Positions 1-5,676 of a DNA stretch of 6,958 bases are shown one piece after another; within the stretch, counting starts at the first letter, position 1, and every line of letters begins with the position of its first letter. The stretch covers positions 1-6,958 of the forward strand of contig JAQXNQ010000177.1 of the NCBI GenBank assembly GCA_029098085.1. Direction: 5' to 3'. The position numbers and the translations under genes are program-made. Source of the DNA: Oscillospiraceae bacterium (GTDB taxonomy: Bacteria > Bacillota > Clostridia > Oscillospirales > Ruminococcaceae). The notes under the pieces were generated by a model that worked only from the letters and a program-made list of their open reading frames with translations, had not been told where the DNA came from and searched no databases.

Positions 1-449
1 ATGCCGGTCTGCAGGGGACGGCTGACCTTTTTCCGCTGGATGATGCCGGGCGCCGGCGATTCGATGGGCCGGGTCTCTTCGGTGAGGACGGGGCCCTTGC
101 CGTCGATGGGCTGGCCCAGAGGGTTGACCACCCGGCCCAGCAGGGCTTCGCCCACCGGCACCGAGACGATCTGTCCGGTGCGGCGCACCGTATCCCCCTC
201 CTTGATGTTTTCATCGGATCCCAGCAGCACCGCGCCGACAAAATCCTCCTCCAGGTTCAGGGCCATGCCGCTGACACCGCCGCCGAAATCCAGAAGCTCG
301 CCGGACATGCAGTTATCCAGCCCGTAGACCCGGGCGATGCCGTCGCCCACCGTCACCACGGTGCCGATATCCTTCAGCTCCAGCTTGGACTGGTAGTTTT
401 TGATCTGCGCTTTTATCAGCTGTGAGATCTCTTCAGGGCGCAATTCCAT
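1..449 (-). CDS. atpA: F1 ATP synthase alpha subunit, N-terminal part (runs off left edge)
   Basis: This is the first 149 codons of the alpha subunit of the F1 catalytic head, a nucleotide-binding but non-catalytic partner of beta in the alpha3beta3 hexamer. The translation starts MELRPEEISQLIKAQIKNY and continues through the N-terminal beta-barrel typical of AtpA: VVTVGDGIARVYGL at about residues 32-45, then GELLDF, then VGEALLGRVVNPLGQPIDG at about residues 104-122, and a stretch leading into the nucleotide-binding domain. The Walker A motif lies beyond the window edge. The ATG at 447-449 is preceded by a perfect AGGAGG (456-461) with 6 bases between. The gene is 53 bases downstream of the atpH stop and is the last operon gene visible. 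The frame is open to the window edge, so truncation is by the window and not by mutation. Confidence 0.97.
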   Translation of the reverse strand, partial: MELRPEEISQLIKAQIKNYQSKLELKDIGTVVTVGDGIARVYGLDNCMSGELLDFGGGVSGMALNLEEDFVGAVLLGSDENIKEGDTVRRTGQIVSVPVGEALLGRVVNPLGQPIDGKGPVLTEETRPIESPAPGIIQRKKVSRPLQTG

Positions 450-502
450 TTGAAACCTCCTAGGAAATGATAAATTTTGAATGATGAATGGTACGGCGCT
501 TC

Positions 503-1045
503 TCACGCAATAGTGGACGTCAGTCTGCGGCGCAGGGTGTCGAGCCGCTGGCGGACCGAGCCGTCCATCTCGCTGCCCTCATACCGCAGCACGACGCCGC
601 CCAGCAGCGCCGGGTCGACGCTGCACTGCAGCTCCACCTTTTTGCCGGTGAGGGCACAGAGCTTTTCGGTGAGCCGCGCCTTCTGGCTGTCGCTGAGGGG
701 CACGGCGGTGGACGCTGTCACCAGCAGAATGCCGTCGTGACGGCGGCAGAGGGCGTAAAACTCTTCGGCGATCTCAAAAAACAGAGGGGTTCTCCCCTTG
801 TCGCTGAGGATCCGAAGGAAATTGTACAGGTAGGGGCTGATTTTCCCCTCCAGCGTCCGCTGCAGAATCCCCCGCTTCTCGTCGGGGGTCAGAGCCGGGG
901 ACGACAGCATGGTCAGAAACTCCGGCGTCTGCCGCAGCAGCCCTTCCAGCTCCCGGAGCTCCGCTTTGACCTCCGTCAGTGCGTTTTCCTCCAGCGCCGC
1001 CTCAAACAGGGCGTCGGCATAGACCCTGCGGGCTACTTCTGCCAC
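503..1045 (-). CDS. atpH: F1 ATP synthase delta subunit (OSCP homologue), GTG start
   Basis: This is a 180-residue delta subunit, the usual family length. It sits on top of the F1 head and links it to the peripheral stalk formed by subunit b. The N-terminal helical domain (about residues 1-105) includes the typical opening ARRVYADALFEAA and a FLTMLSSPALTPDEK segment. The C-terminal region has the family pattern VTASTAVPLSDSQK followed by DPALLGGVVLRYEG and DGSVRQRLDTLRRRL near the end. The start codon is GTG (1043-1045). An in-frame TGA lies two codons upstream and no other good start follows until Met46, so GTG is forced. It overlaps the end of atpF by 13 bases. An SD-like AGGTGA (1052-1057) sits 6 bases upstream inside atpF, which suggests translational coupling. 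Confidence 0.97.
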   Translation of the reverse strand: MAEVARRVYADALFEAALEENALTEVKAELRELEGLLRQTPEFLTMLSSPALTPDEKRGILQRTLEGKISPYLYNFLRILSDKGRTPLFFEIAEEFYALCRRHDGILLVTASTAVPLSDSQKARLTEKLCALTGKKVELQCSVDPALLGGVVLRYEGSEMDGSVRQRLDTLRRRLTSTIA

Positions 1046-1545
1046 TGGTCATCACCTACGCTCTCGATGAAGTCGTCGATCAGACGGCGGTGGCTCTCAT
1101 CGTCCATATCCTGCTCCAGCACGGCGCCGGCAGCCTGCAGGGCGATGTCGGCGATCTCGTTCTTCAGCTCGTTGACCGCCTTCTTCCGCTCGGACCGGAT
1201 CTGCTCGTCCGCCCGGGCGATCATCCCGGCGGCGGTGTCCCGCGCCTCGCTGAGCATGGTTTCGCTGCGCAGCTGGGCACGGCGGGTGGCGCTGCGGACA
1301 ATCTCGTCCGCGTCCTGCTTGGCCGAAGCCAGCTTCTCTTCATACTGTTCCCGCATGGCGACGGCCTTCTGCTCGGCCTCGTCGGCCCGGGCATAGGTGT
1401 CCTCCACCTCTTTTTTGCGGCTCTCCAGCATCTTCTTAATGGGCTTGTAGAGGAATTTTTTCAGGATGAAGTAGTTCAGAAGCAGATTGCAGAGGGTAAA
1501 AAGCAGCTGCCAGCCGTTAATAGAAAATACCGATTCAGTTGGCAT
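1033..1545 (-). CDS. atpF: Fo ATP synthase subunit b (peripheral stalk)
   Basis: This is a 170-residue b subunit, which forms the peripheral stalk connecting the membrane part to delta and alpha. It has one N-terminal membrane helix (about residues 6-28, rich in Leu, Phe and Asn, around NGWQLLFTLCNLLLNYFILK). A basic KKFLYKPIKKMLESRKK segment follows, then a long charged, Ala/Glu/Lys/Arg-rich coiled coil with almost no helix breakers up to about residue 160. The ATG at 1543-1545 is preferred because GGAGG (1554-1558) lies 8 bases upstream. An in-frame TTG at 1567-1569 would add eight residues (the first being the start) but would place that SD inside the coding region. The gene follows atpE by 49 bases and overlaps atpH by 13. 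Confidence 0.96.
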   Translation of the reverse strand: MPTESVFSINGWQLLFTLCNLLLNYFILKKFLYKPIKKMLESRKKEVEDTYARADEAEQKAVAMREQYEEKLASAKQDADEIVRSATRRAQLRSETMLSEARDTAAGMIARADEQIRSERKKAVNELKNEIADIALQAAGAVLEQDMDDESHRRLIDDFIESVGDDQWQK

Positions 1546-1553
1546 GATGTGTT

Positions 1554-1558
1554 CCTCC
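1554..1558 (-). promoter_or_regulatory. Ribosome binding site that fixes the atpF start
   Basis: GGAGG on the minus strand, within GGGGAGGAAC, lies 8 bases before the ATG at 1545. It decides for this ATG over the upstream TTG at 1569. Confidence 0.85.
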
Positions 1559-1560
1559 CC

Positions 1561-1575
1561 GCGGGACAAGCCCGC
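1561..1575 (-). other. Short stem-loop between atpE and atpF
   Basis: On the minus strand GCGGG, a five-base loop CTTGT, and CCCGC form a perfect 5-bp stem. The stem ends two bases before the GGAGG of atpF and follows an A-rich stretch after the atpE stop. It has no T-tract in the direction of transcription, so it is not a terminator for the operon. It could affect translation of b relative to c, or protect the upstream message from decay; both are inference. Confidence 0.45.
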
Positions 1576-1594
1576 TGTTTTGCTTTTTATTCAA

Positions 1595-1843
1595 TTACAG
1601 CAGGGGGTTGAAGAACAGCAGGGCCAGACCGATGAACAGGCCGTAGATACCGGTGGTCTCGGCCATGGCGCAGCCGACGATCAGGGTCTTGGTGACGGCG
1701 CCCTGGGATTCGGGCTGACGGCCGACGGCCTCAACGGCCTTGCCGGCGGCGTAGCCTTCGCCGATGCCGGGGCCGATACCGGCGATCAGGGCAAGACCTG
1801 CGCCGATGGCGGATGCTGCTTTGACAAGATAAATACCTTCCAT
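1595..1843 (-). CDS. atpE: Fo ATP synthase subunit c (rotor ring, Na+-type ion site)
   Basis: This 82-residue proteolipid forms the membrane rotor ring. It is a hairpin of two membrane helices: about residues 5-38, containing GIGPGIGEGYAAGKAV with closely spaced glycines, and about residues 52-79. A polar loop GRQPE (41-45) between them contacts gamma and epsilon. The ion-carrying carboxylate is Glu62 in AMAETTGIYGL. Glu29 takes the place of the Gln that helps bind sodium in the Ilyobacter c ring, and Thr63 and Tyr67 fill the other usual side-chain positions. This matches the pattern described for sodium-driven rings with two carboxylates, as in Fusobacterium nucleatum. Sodium coupling is inference from these residues. 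The ATG at 1843 has AAAGGA (1852-1857) 8 bases upstream. The stop is TAA. Confidence 0.98.
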   Translation of the reverse strand: MEGIYLVKAASAIGAGLALIAGIGPGIGEGYAAGKAVEAVGRQPESQGAVTKTLIVGCAMAETTGIYGLFIGLALLFFNPLL

Positions 1844-1885
1844 AATGATAGTCCTTTCTGTTGGAGTGGATTGAAACGGGCCGCC

Positions 1886-2605
1886 TTACTCGCTGGGCGC
1901 CACGTTGGAGACATAGACCATGGTCAGCATGCAGAAGATGAAGGCCTGGATGCAGCCGCTGAACAGGTCAAAGTACAGCGACATAATGGCCGGAACACCC
2001 ACCTGCAGGATGGGAATGTTCAGGGTCAGGGAGGAGCTTGCGCCCGCCAGGGCCCAGTAGATCAGCGTCATGATGGCGCTGCCGCCCAGAACGTTGGCGA
2101 AATGACGCAGCGACATGGACATGGGGGTGGTCACGATACCCAGCATATTGATGGGCGTCATGAAGGCGTAGGGCTCGGCGAAGCTGTGCAGATACCCCTT
2201 GAAGCCGCTGTATTTGAAGCCGGTGTAGTGGATGAAGAAGGCGGTGCACAGGGCCCAGGTCAGGGTTGTGTTGAAATCCTGGGTGGTGGAGCGCAGACCC
2301 ACCAGACCGATCAGGCTGCCAAACAACGAGCTGGCAAACAGGGTCAGAATAAAGGGGGCGAATCCCGCGAACCGCCTGCCCATGGTCTCCTCCACCATGC
2401 CGTCGATCATGGTGACGATCTTCTCTGCCAGAATCTGAGTGGGCTTTCTGGGGATTTTCTCCAGCTTATGGGTCAGAATCAGCGAGCCGATCAGCAGCAG
2501 TCCCGACACGATAAACAGGTTGATCACCGTTTCGGTGATCGGAATCCCTCCAAACAGCGGGATGGTGAAAAAAATTCTTGGTCCTTCAATATTGACTTTG
2601 CCCAA
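1886..2605 (-). CDS. atpB: Fo ATP synthase subunit a, TTG start
   Basis: This is a 239-residue a subunit, the membrane stator that provides the ion half-channels next to the c ring. The N-terminus carries IFFTIPLFGGIPITETVINL, usual in clostridial a subunits, followed by about five hydrophobic helices. The essential stator arginine is Arg167 in SMSLRHFANVLGG, and Gln220 in CIQAFIFCMLTMVYVSNV matches Gln252 of E. coli. At the positions of E. coli Glu219 and His245 the sequence has Ser176 and Asp213. The start is taken as TTG at 2603-2605 because a near-perfect AGGAGGTGA (2613-2621) lies 7 bases upstream. A longer reading from another TTG at 2644 would bury that site and add an uncharacteristic Arg/Gly-rich stretch. 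It lies 96 bases after the atpI-like gene and 42 before atpE. Confidence 0.96.
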   Translation of the reverse strand: MGKVNIEGPRIFFTIPLFGGIPITETVINLFIVSGLLLIGSLILTHKLEKIPRKPTQILAEKIVTMIDGMVEETMGRRFAGFAPFILTLFASSLFGSLIGLVGLRSTTQDFNTTLTWALCTAFFIHYTGFKYSGFKGYLHSFAEPYAFMTPINMLGIVTTPMSMSLRHFANVLGGSAIMTLIYWALAGASSSLTLNIPILQVGVPAIMSLYFDLFSGCIQAFIFCMLTMVYVSNVAPSE

Positions 2606-2612
2606 GTTGTTG

Positions 2613-2621
2613 TCACCTCCT
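2613..2621 (-). promoter_or_regulatory. Ribosome binding site that fixes the atpB TTG start
   Basis: AGGAGGTGA on the minus strand, within AAAGGAGGTGAC, is complementary to the 16S rRNA 3' end over nine bases and sits 7 bases before TTG (2603-2605). The unusually strong site may compensate for the weak start codon. Confidence 0.88.
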
Positions 2622-2701
2622 TTGTTCCGGCGCGGGCCGGGCAATGTGTATGAAAACCGCGTCCTCCCGCGCTGCGGAAAAACGCACCTTCTTACCGAAG
2701 C

Positions 2702-3079
2702 TCAGATTTCCCTGCCGGTACAGCGGAGAAACCGATAGGTGATGTTCGGCCCCAGCATGGGCACCGCCACCGCAAAGGGATCCAGCCACAGGAATCCCGC
2801 CGCCAGGAATATCCCGGCCAGCGTCATCCGCAGCAGGTAGCTTTTCAGGTAGAGCCGCCCGGTGCCGATTCCCGCCCAGCTGACGATCCGCTGCATCGTC
2901 CATTCCCGGGCGATGGAGTTGATGACCGTGAAGAGGACGCCCAGCAGCAGCGCCGGGACGGTCCTCCAGCTGAAAAAGGAAAAGCAGACCGCAAGCACCA
3001 GATAGACCCCGCTCAGAGCCAGCGCCCCGGGCAGGATCTGCCGGTATTCCCGGCAGGGAAGCCGGTTCCATCGTTTCAT
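2702..3079 (-). CDS. atpI: AtpI-like small membrane protein, first gene of the ATP synthase operon
   Basis: This is a 125-residue hydrophobic protein at the position of atpI, directly before atpB. Known AtpI proteins help assemble the c ring or insert it into the membrane. About four membrane segments are visible: residues 17-37 (ALALSGVYLVLAVCFSFF), 41-58 (VPALLLGVLFTVINSIA), about 80-98 (YLLRMTLAGIFLAAGFLW) and about 99-113. A basic stretch at both ends and an Arg/Lys-containing link between helices 2 and 3 fit the family's four-helix layout. Sequence conservation in this family is low, so the assignment rests on topology, length and operon position. The ATG at 3079 has AGGAGG (3086-3091) 6 bases upstream. 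Confidence 0.82.
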   Translation of the reverse strand: MKRWNRLPCREYRQILPGALALSGVYLVLAVCFSFFSWRTVPALLLGVLFTVINSIAREWTMQRIVSWAGIGTGRLYLKSYLLRMTLAGIFLAAGFLWLDPFAVAVPMLGPNITYRFLRCTGREI

Positions 3080-3217
3080 GCAGCCCCTCCTCTTAACACT
3101 TCCTTAACGCGTCCCGCAGACCAAAGGGAGCACCCGGCTCCGGCAGTCAGCCGCGAGATTGATAAAATATAGACAAGTTCGTCAAGGCAAAAGCACTTAT
3201 TTCCCATTATTATCACC

Positions 3218-3246
3218 AGTATACCATACCCGATTCGGTTTGTCCA
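3218..3246 (-). promoter_or_regulatory. Likely sigma-A promoter of the ATP synthase operon
   Basis: On the minus strand, -35 TGGACA (3241-3246) is separated by exactly 17 bases from -10 TATACT (3218-3223), each with one mismatch to consensus. TG precedes the -10 with one base between (TGGTATACT), giving an extended -10. Transcription would start near 3211, leaving a leader of about 130 bases before the atpI-like gene. A weaker candidate lies inside that leader: TTGACG at 3180-3185, with TATCAA 15 bases downstream. Confidence 0.72.
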
Positions 3247-3336
3247 TGCCGATTTGCCTGAATTCATAAAAATTTCCGAAGCGGTCAAAGAGCGTAAAAA
3301 AGTGAGCAGTCGGGCAGGCGGGCATACTGCCTCCGG
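3247..3336. other. AT-richer spacer with no recognised feature
   Basis: This stretch lies between the operon promoter and the minus-strand terminator. It contains an A-rich segment (about 3263-3303) that would sit upstream of the -35 element and could act as an UP-like element for RNA polymerase, which is inference. No credible gene or RNA was found in it. Confidence 0.4.
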
Positions 3337-3373
3337 AAACAAAAAGAGCCCCGTCCGGGATGAAGGACGGGGC
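3337..3373 (-). terminator. Intrinsic terminator, minus strand, left flank of the inverted-repeat element
   Basis: The arms GCCCCGTCC (3348-3356) and GGACGGGGC (3365-3373) are perfectly complementary over 9 bp with an 8-base loop. Read on the minus strand, the stem is followed by TCTTTTTGTTT (3347 down to 3337). It lies about 90 bases upstream of the ATP synthase promoter. It would stop minus-strand transcription coming from the element at 3376-3644 or from antisense of asnB. No minus-strand gene is visible for it to end. Confidence 0.82.
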
Positions 3374-3375
3374 GG

Positions 3376-3644
3376 CAGCGTGTCGAAAAAGTGGTTTGCA
3401 GGAAAAAGTTGCACAAAAGAGGCAACGTGTATGCCCGCTGGAAGCGGGCATGGCTTTGTCCAGTTAGTATCTTGCGGCCTGCGGGCCGCGACCGGGCTCT
3501 GCCCAGGCCCGCGATTTTTTGGCTGTCCCCGCAGGGGAAAGCGAAGGAAACTCGAGTAAAACTTTCTTCGCTTTGGCAGTCCAACGAAAAGCTGTTCCTT
3601 ATTTGTGCAAACTGCTAATGCGCATCGACTTTATCGACAGCCTG
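3376..3644. repeat. Inverted-repeat-bounded structured element (MITE-like or non-coding RNA candidate)
   Basis: Imperfect inverted repeats of about 42 bases bound this 269-bp stretch. The left arm (3376-3417) reads CAG, two bases, TGTCGA, one base, AAAGT, 15 unlike bases, GTTGCACAAA. The reverse complement of the right arm (3602-3644) has the same blocks in the same order with the same 15-base gap, differing by one extra T in GTTTGCACAAA. The core holds perfect hairpins. ATGCCCGC (3431-3438) pairs with GCGGGCAT (3444-3451). GCGGCC (3474-3479) pairs with GGCCGC (3484-3489). CCCC (3527-3530) pairs with GGGG (3534-3537). AAAGCGAAG (3538-3546) pairs with CTTCGCTTT (3566-3574). An alternative arm pairing, GCGGGCC (3481-3487) with GGCCCGC (3506-3512), is followed by six T. 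There is no coding capacity that resembles a protein. Identity is unknown: a non-autonomous transposable repeat or a structured RNA are both possible. Confidence 0.6.
3481..3520 (+). terminator. Possible terminator-like hairpin within the element
   Basis: GCGGGCC (3481-3487) pairs with GGCCCGC (3506-3512), with an inner GGGC/GCCC pairing around TCT, and is followed by GATTTTTT (3513-3520) on the plus strand. It competes with the hairpin at 3474-3489, so the two foldings are mutually exclusive. The shape is that of an intrinsic terminator, but there is no gene immediately upstream. Confidence 0.4.
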
Positions 3645-3646
3645 GG

Positions 3647-3675
3647 CGGGCGCTCTTCGGGGCGCCCGTTTTCTG
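3647..3675 (+). terminator. Intrinsic terminator, plus strand, right flank of the element and upstream of asnB
   Basis: CGGGCGCTC (3647-3655) pairs with GGGCGCCCG (3660-3668), with one G-T wobble, around a TTCG tetraloop closed by C-G, the classic very stable loop. TTTTCTGTTAT follows. It points toward asnB and ends about 80 bases before its start. It either ends a plus-strand transcript from the element or attenuates asnB readthrough. Confidence 0.78.
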
Positions 3676-3755
3676 TTATCCTCAGCCCGCTCCGGGCTCT
3701 GCTGCACCGATTCATGCTCCGGCGCATACGCTGAAGAGAAAAGGGGGATGAGGCC
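3676..3755 (+). promoter_or_regulatory. asnB leader region with short hairpin and ribosome binding site
   Basis: AGCCCG (3684-3689) and CGGGCT (3693-3698) form a perfect 6-bp stem with a 3-base loop. AAGGGGG (3741-3747), 8 bases before the ATG at 3756, is the likely ribosome binding site. I see no convincing -35/-10 pair in this short stretch (TGTTATCCT near 3674 is a weak extended -10 candidate). There is also no T-box sequence, so how asnB is transcribed is not clear from the sequence. Confidence 0.45.
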
Positions 3756-5594
3756 ATGTGCGCCATCGCGGGAGAACTGAATCTGAAGCAGCCGCCGGAT
3801 CCAGAGCTGGCCGCTCGTGCGGCAGCCATGCTGGACACCATGAAACGACGGGGGCCCGATCAAAACGATGTGTTTTTCACCGGCTGCGGCATGCTGGTGC
3901 ACGCCCGGCTGTCGGTCATTGACCCGGAGAACGGCCGCCAGCCCATGATATATGCCGAGGGGGACGCGGTCTTCGCCATCGTCTACAACGGAGAGCTTTA
4001 CAACGCCGATGAGCTGCGGCAGGAGCTGACCGCTCTGGGTCACCGGTTTCAGACCCGCTGCGACACCGAGGTGGTGCTGCGCGCCTTCCTGCAATGGGGT
4101 GAGGACTGCGTCCGCCGGTTCAACGGCATCTTCGCCTTCGCCGTCTGGGACAGCAGAAACCGGCGGCTGTTTCTGGCCCGGGACCGGATCGGCGTCAAGC
4201 CCCTCTTTTTCGCCTGGAGAGGGGATACCCTGCTGTTTGCGTCGGAGATCAAAACTCTTCTCTGTCATCCGCTGGTGCCGGCAGAGCTGGATGAAAACGG
4301 CGTGGCCGAGATCATGCTGGTGGGTCCCGGCCGCACGCCGGGCTGCGGCGTATTCCGGGGCATCGAAGAGGTAAAGCCCGCTCACTGCGGCTGGTTTGAC
4401 GAGCATGGCCTGCGCCTTTTCCGTTACTGGAAGCTGCAGCCCCGGGAGCACTTGGAATCCTTTGAGGAAACCGCTCAGCACGTCCGGTTTCTGGTCACCG
4501 ATGCCATCCGGCGGCAACTGGTATCGGATGTGCCCATCGGCACCTTCCTGTCCGGCGGGCTGGACTCCAGCCTGATTTCCTCTATCGCCTGCCAGACCCT
4601 CCGGGAGCAGGGAAGGCGGCTCTCCACCTTCTCGGTGGACTACAAGGACAACGAAAAATACTTCAAAGCGGGCAAATTCCAGCCCAACAGCGACCCCGCC
4701 TACATCCGGCAGATGCAGGACTTTCTTCCGGACGCCGACCACCATCTGATCATACTGGACACTCCGCAGCTGGCGGACGCCCTGCTGGAGGCGGTGGAAG
4801 CCCGGGATCTGCCCGGCATGGCGGATGTGGACTCCTCCCTGCTGCTTTTCTGCCGGGAGATCAAAAGCCATGTGACGGTGGCCCTGTCCGGCGAATGCGC
4901 CGACGAGATCTTCGGCGGCTATCCCTGGTACCGGGACCCGGAGATCCGGCAGAAGGCGGGCTTTCCCTGGGCACAGACCACTGCCTGGCGGTTTTCCTTT
5001 CTCAAAGAGGAGTTTGCCGCCCGTATCGACCCGGAGGATTTCATGGACAGTCGCTGCCGCATGACGCTGGAAGACACCGACGTACTGCCCGGCACTTCTC
5101 CCACCGAAAAGCGGATGAAGGAGATGATGCGGCTCAACCTGGACTGGTTCATGCAGACTCTGCTGGACCGGAAGGACCGGATGAGTATGTACAGCGGCCT
5201 GGAGGTGCGGGTGCCCTTCTGCGACTGGCGGATCGCCGAATATCTCTATTCGGTTCCCTGGGAATACAAGGATCACCGCCATTACGAAAAGGGTCTGCTC
5301 CGCACGGCCATGGAGGGCTGGCTGCCGGAGGAGGTGCTCTGGCGCAAAAAGAGCCCCTATCCCAAGACCCACAACCCCGCCGACCGGAATCTGGTGGCCG
5401 ATCGGCTGCGGCAGGTCATGGAAGAGCCGTCCTCGCCGCTGCTGCAGCTGGTGCGAAAGGAAAAGCTGGAGGAGCTGCTCCGGTCGGACAGCGCCCAGCC
5501 CTGGTACGGCCAGCTGATGACGGTTCCCCAGACCATGGCCTATTTCCTGCAGGTGAACCACTGGCTTCAAAAATACCGCGTCCGGATCCTCTGA
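3756..5594 (+). CDS. asnB: Asparagine synthetase B, glutamine-hydrolysing
   Basis: This 612-residue cytoplasmic enzyme makes asparagine from aspartate, ATP and glutamine (EC 6.3.5.4). The N-terminal glutaminase domain (about 1-200) starts with MCAIAGEL, so Cys2 becomes the nucleophile after Met removal. Its glutamine-binding residues are visible as Arg51 (VHARLSVID), Asn78-Gly79-Glu80 (YNGELYN) and Asp103 (TRCDTEVV), equivalent to Arg49, Asn74, Glu76 and Asp98 of E. coli AsnB. The synthetase domain has the ATP pyrophosphatase loop LSGGLDSS (Ser266-Ser272), the FSVDYKDNEKYF...FQPNSD stretch (about 292-313) typical of clostridial AsnB, SGECADEIFGGYP (378-390) and LDRKDRMSMYSGLEVRVPF (470-488). 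Length and motifs are complete, so it should be active. It is a single-gene unit with a bidirectional terminator 80 bases after the stop. Amide-transferring relatives that modify peptides share this fold, but the motifs fit true AsnB best. Confidence 0.95.
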   Translation: MCAIAGELNLKQPPDPELAARAAAMLDTMKRRGPDQNDVFFTGCGMLVHARLSVIDPENGRQPMIYAEGDAVFAIVYNGELYNADELRQELTALGHRFQTRCDTEVVLRAFLQWGEDCVRRFNGIFAFAVWDSRNRRLFLARDRIGVKPLFFAWRGDTLLFASEIKTLLCHPLVPAELDENGVAEIMLVGPGRTPGCGVFRGIEEVKPAHCGWFDEHGLRLFRYWKLQPREHLESFEETAQHVRFLVTDAIRRQLVSDVPIGTFLSGGLDSSLISSIACQTLREQGRRLSTFSVDYKDNEKYFKAGKFQPNSDPAYIRQMQDFLPDADHHLIILDTPQLADALLEAVEARDLPGMADVDSSLLLFCREIKSHVTVALSGECADEIFGGYPWYRDPEIRQKAGFPWAQTTAWRFSFLKEEFAARIDPEDFMDSRCRMTLEDTDVLPGTSPTEKRMKEMMRLNLDWFMQTLLDRKDRMSMYSGLEVRVPFCDWRIAEYLYSVPWEYKDHRHYEKGLLRTAMEGWLPEEVLWRKKSPYPKTHNPADRNLVADRLRQVMEEPSSPLLQLVRKEKLEELLRSDSAQPWYGQLMTVPQTMAYFLQVNHWLQKYRVRIL

Positions 5595-5676
5595 GGCGGC
5601 TTGCGTTCAACGCGGAATCCTGCGATACGGTTCTTGTCAAAAGAAGGCGATTGGAAGTCGCTGAACGCATTGGTGA

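Noticed and set aside
488..1396. Plus-strand open frame (302 codons) opposite atpH and atpF
   Set aside because: Antisense of two recognised subunits; the protein has a Ser/Arg-rich tail and no domain resemblance.
1561..1592. Plus-strand terminator reading of the atpE-atpF stem-loop (stem followed by T-rich DNA)
   Set aside because: No plus-strand gene lies upstream. The stem is only 5 bp, and the T-rich stretch is more simply the A-rich spacer after the atpE stop.
1487..2653. Long plus-strand open frame (388 codons) opposite atpE and atpB
   Set aside because: It is the antisense of clearly conserved ATP synthase genes; the translation is low-complexity, rich in Gln, Gly, His and Asp, with no family pattern. 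Long antisense frames are expected in GC-rich coding DNA.
2613..3071. Minus-strand frame overlapping the atpI-like gene in another phase (152 codons)
   Set aside because: The atpI-like frame has an ideal ribosome binding site, membrane helices and operon position. This frame is Gly/Ala/Arg-rich and its stop falls inside the atpB ribosome binding site.
3254..3559. Possible small genes on either strand in the atpI-asnB gap
   Set aside because: The frames run through terminators and perfect inverted repeats, lack good ribosome binding sites and give compositions with no protein-like pattern.
3376..3644. CRISPR array or insertion sequence with a transposase
   Set aside because: There are no regularly spaced direct repeats and no transposase-like frame. 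Only inverted repeats with a non-coding core are present.
3376..3755. Known riboswitch, T-box, 6S, SRP, tmRNA or RNase P RNA
   Set aside because: I looked for hallmark sequences such as the T-box AGGGTGGnACCGCG, the RNase P GAGGAAAGTC core and cobalamin or SAM cores, and found none.
3615..5570. Long minus-strand open frame (651 codons) opposite asnB
   Set aside because: Mirror of the asnB codon pattern. It has no recognisable motifs, while the plus strand encodes a full AsnB with all catalytic residues.
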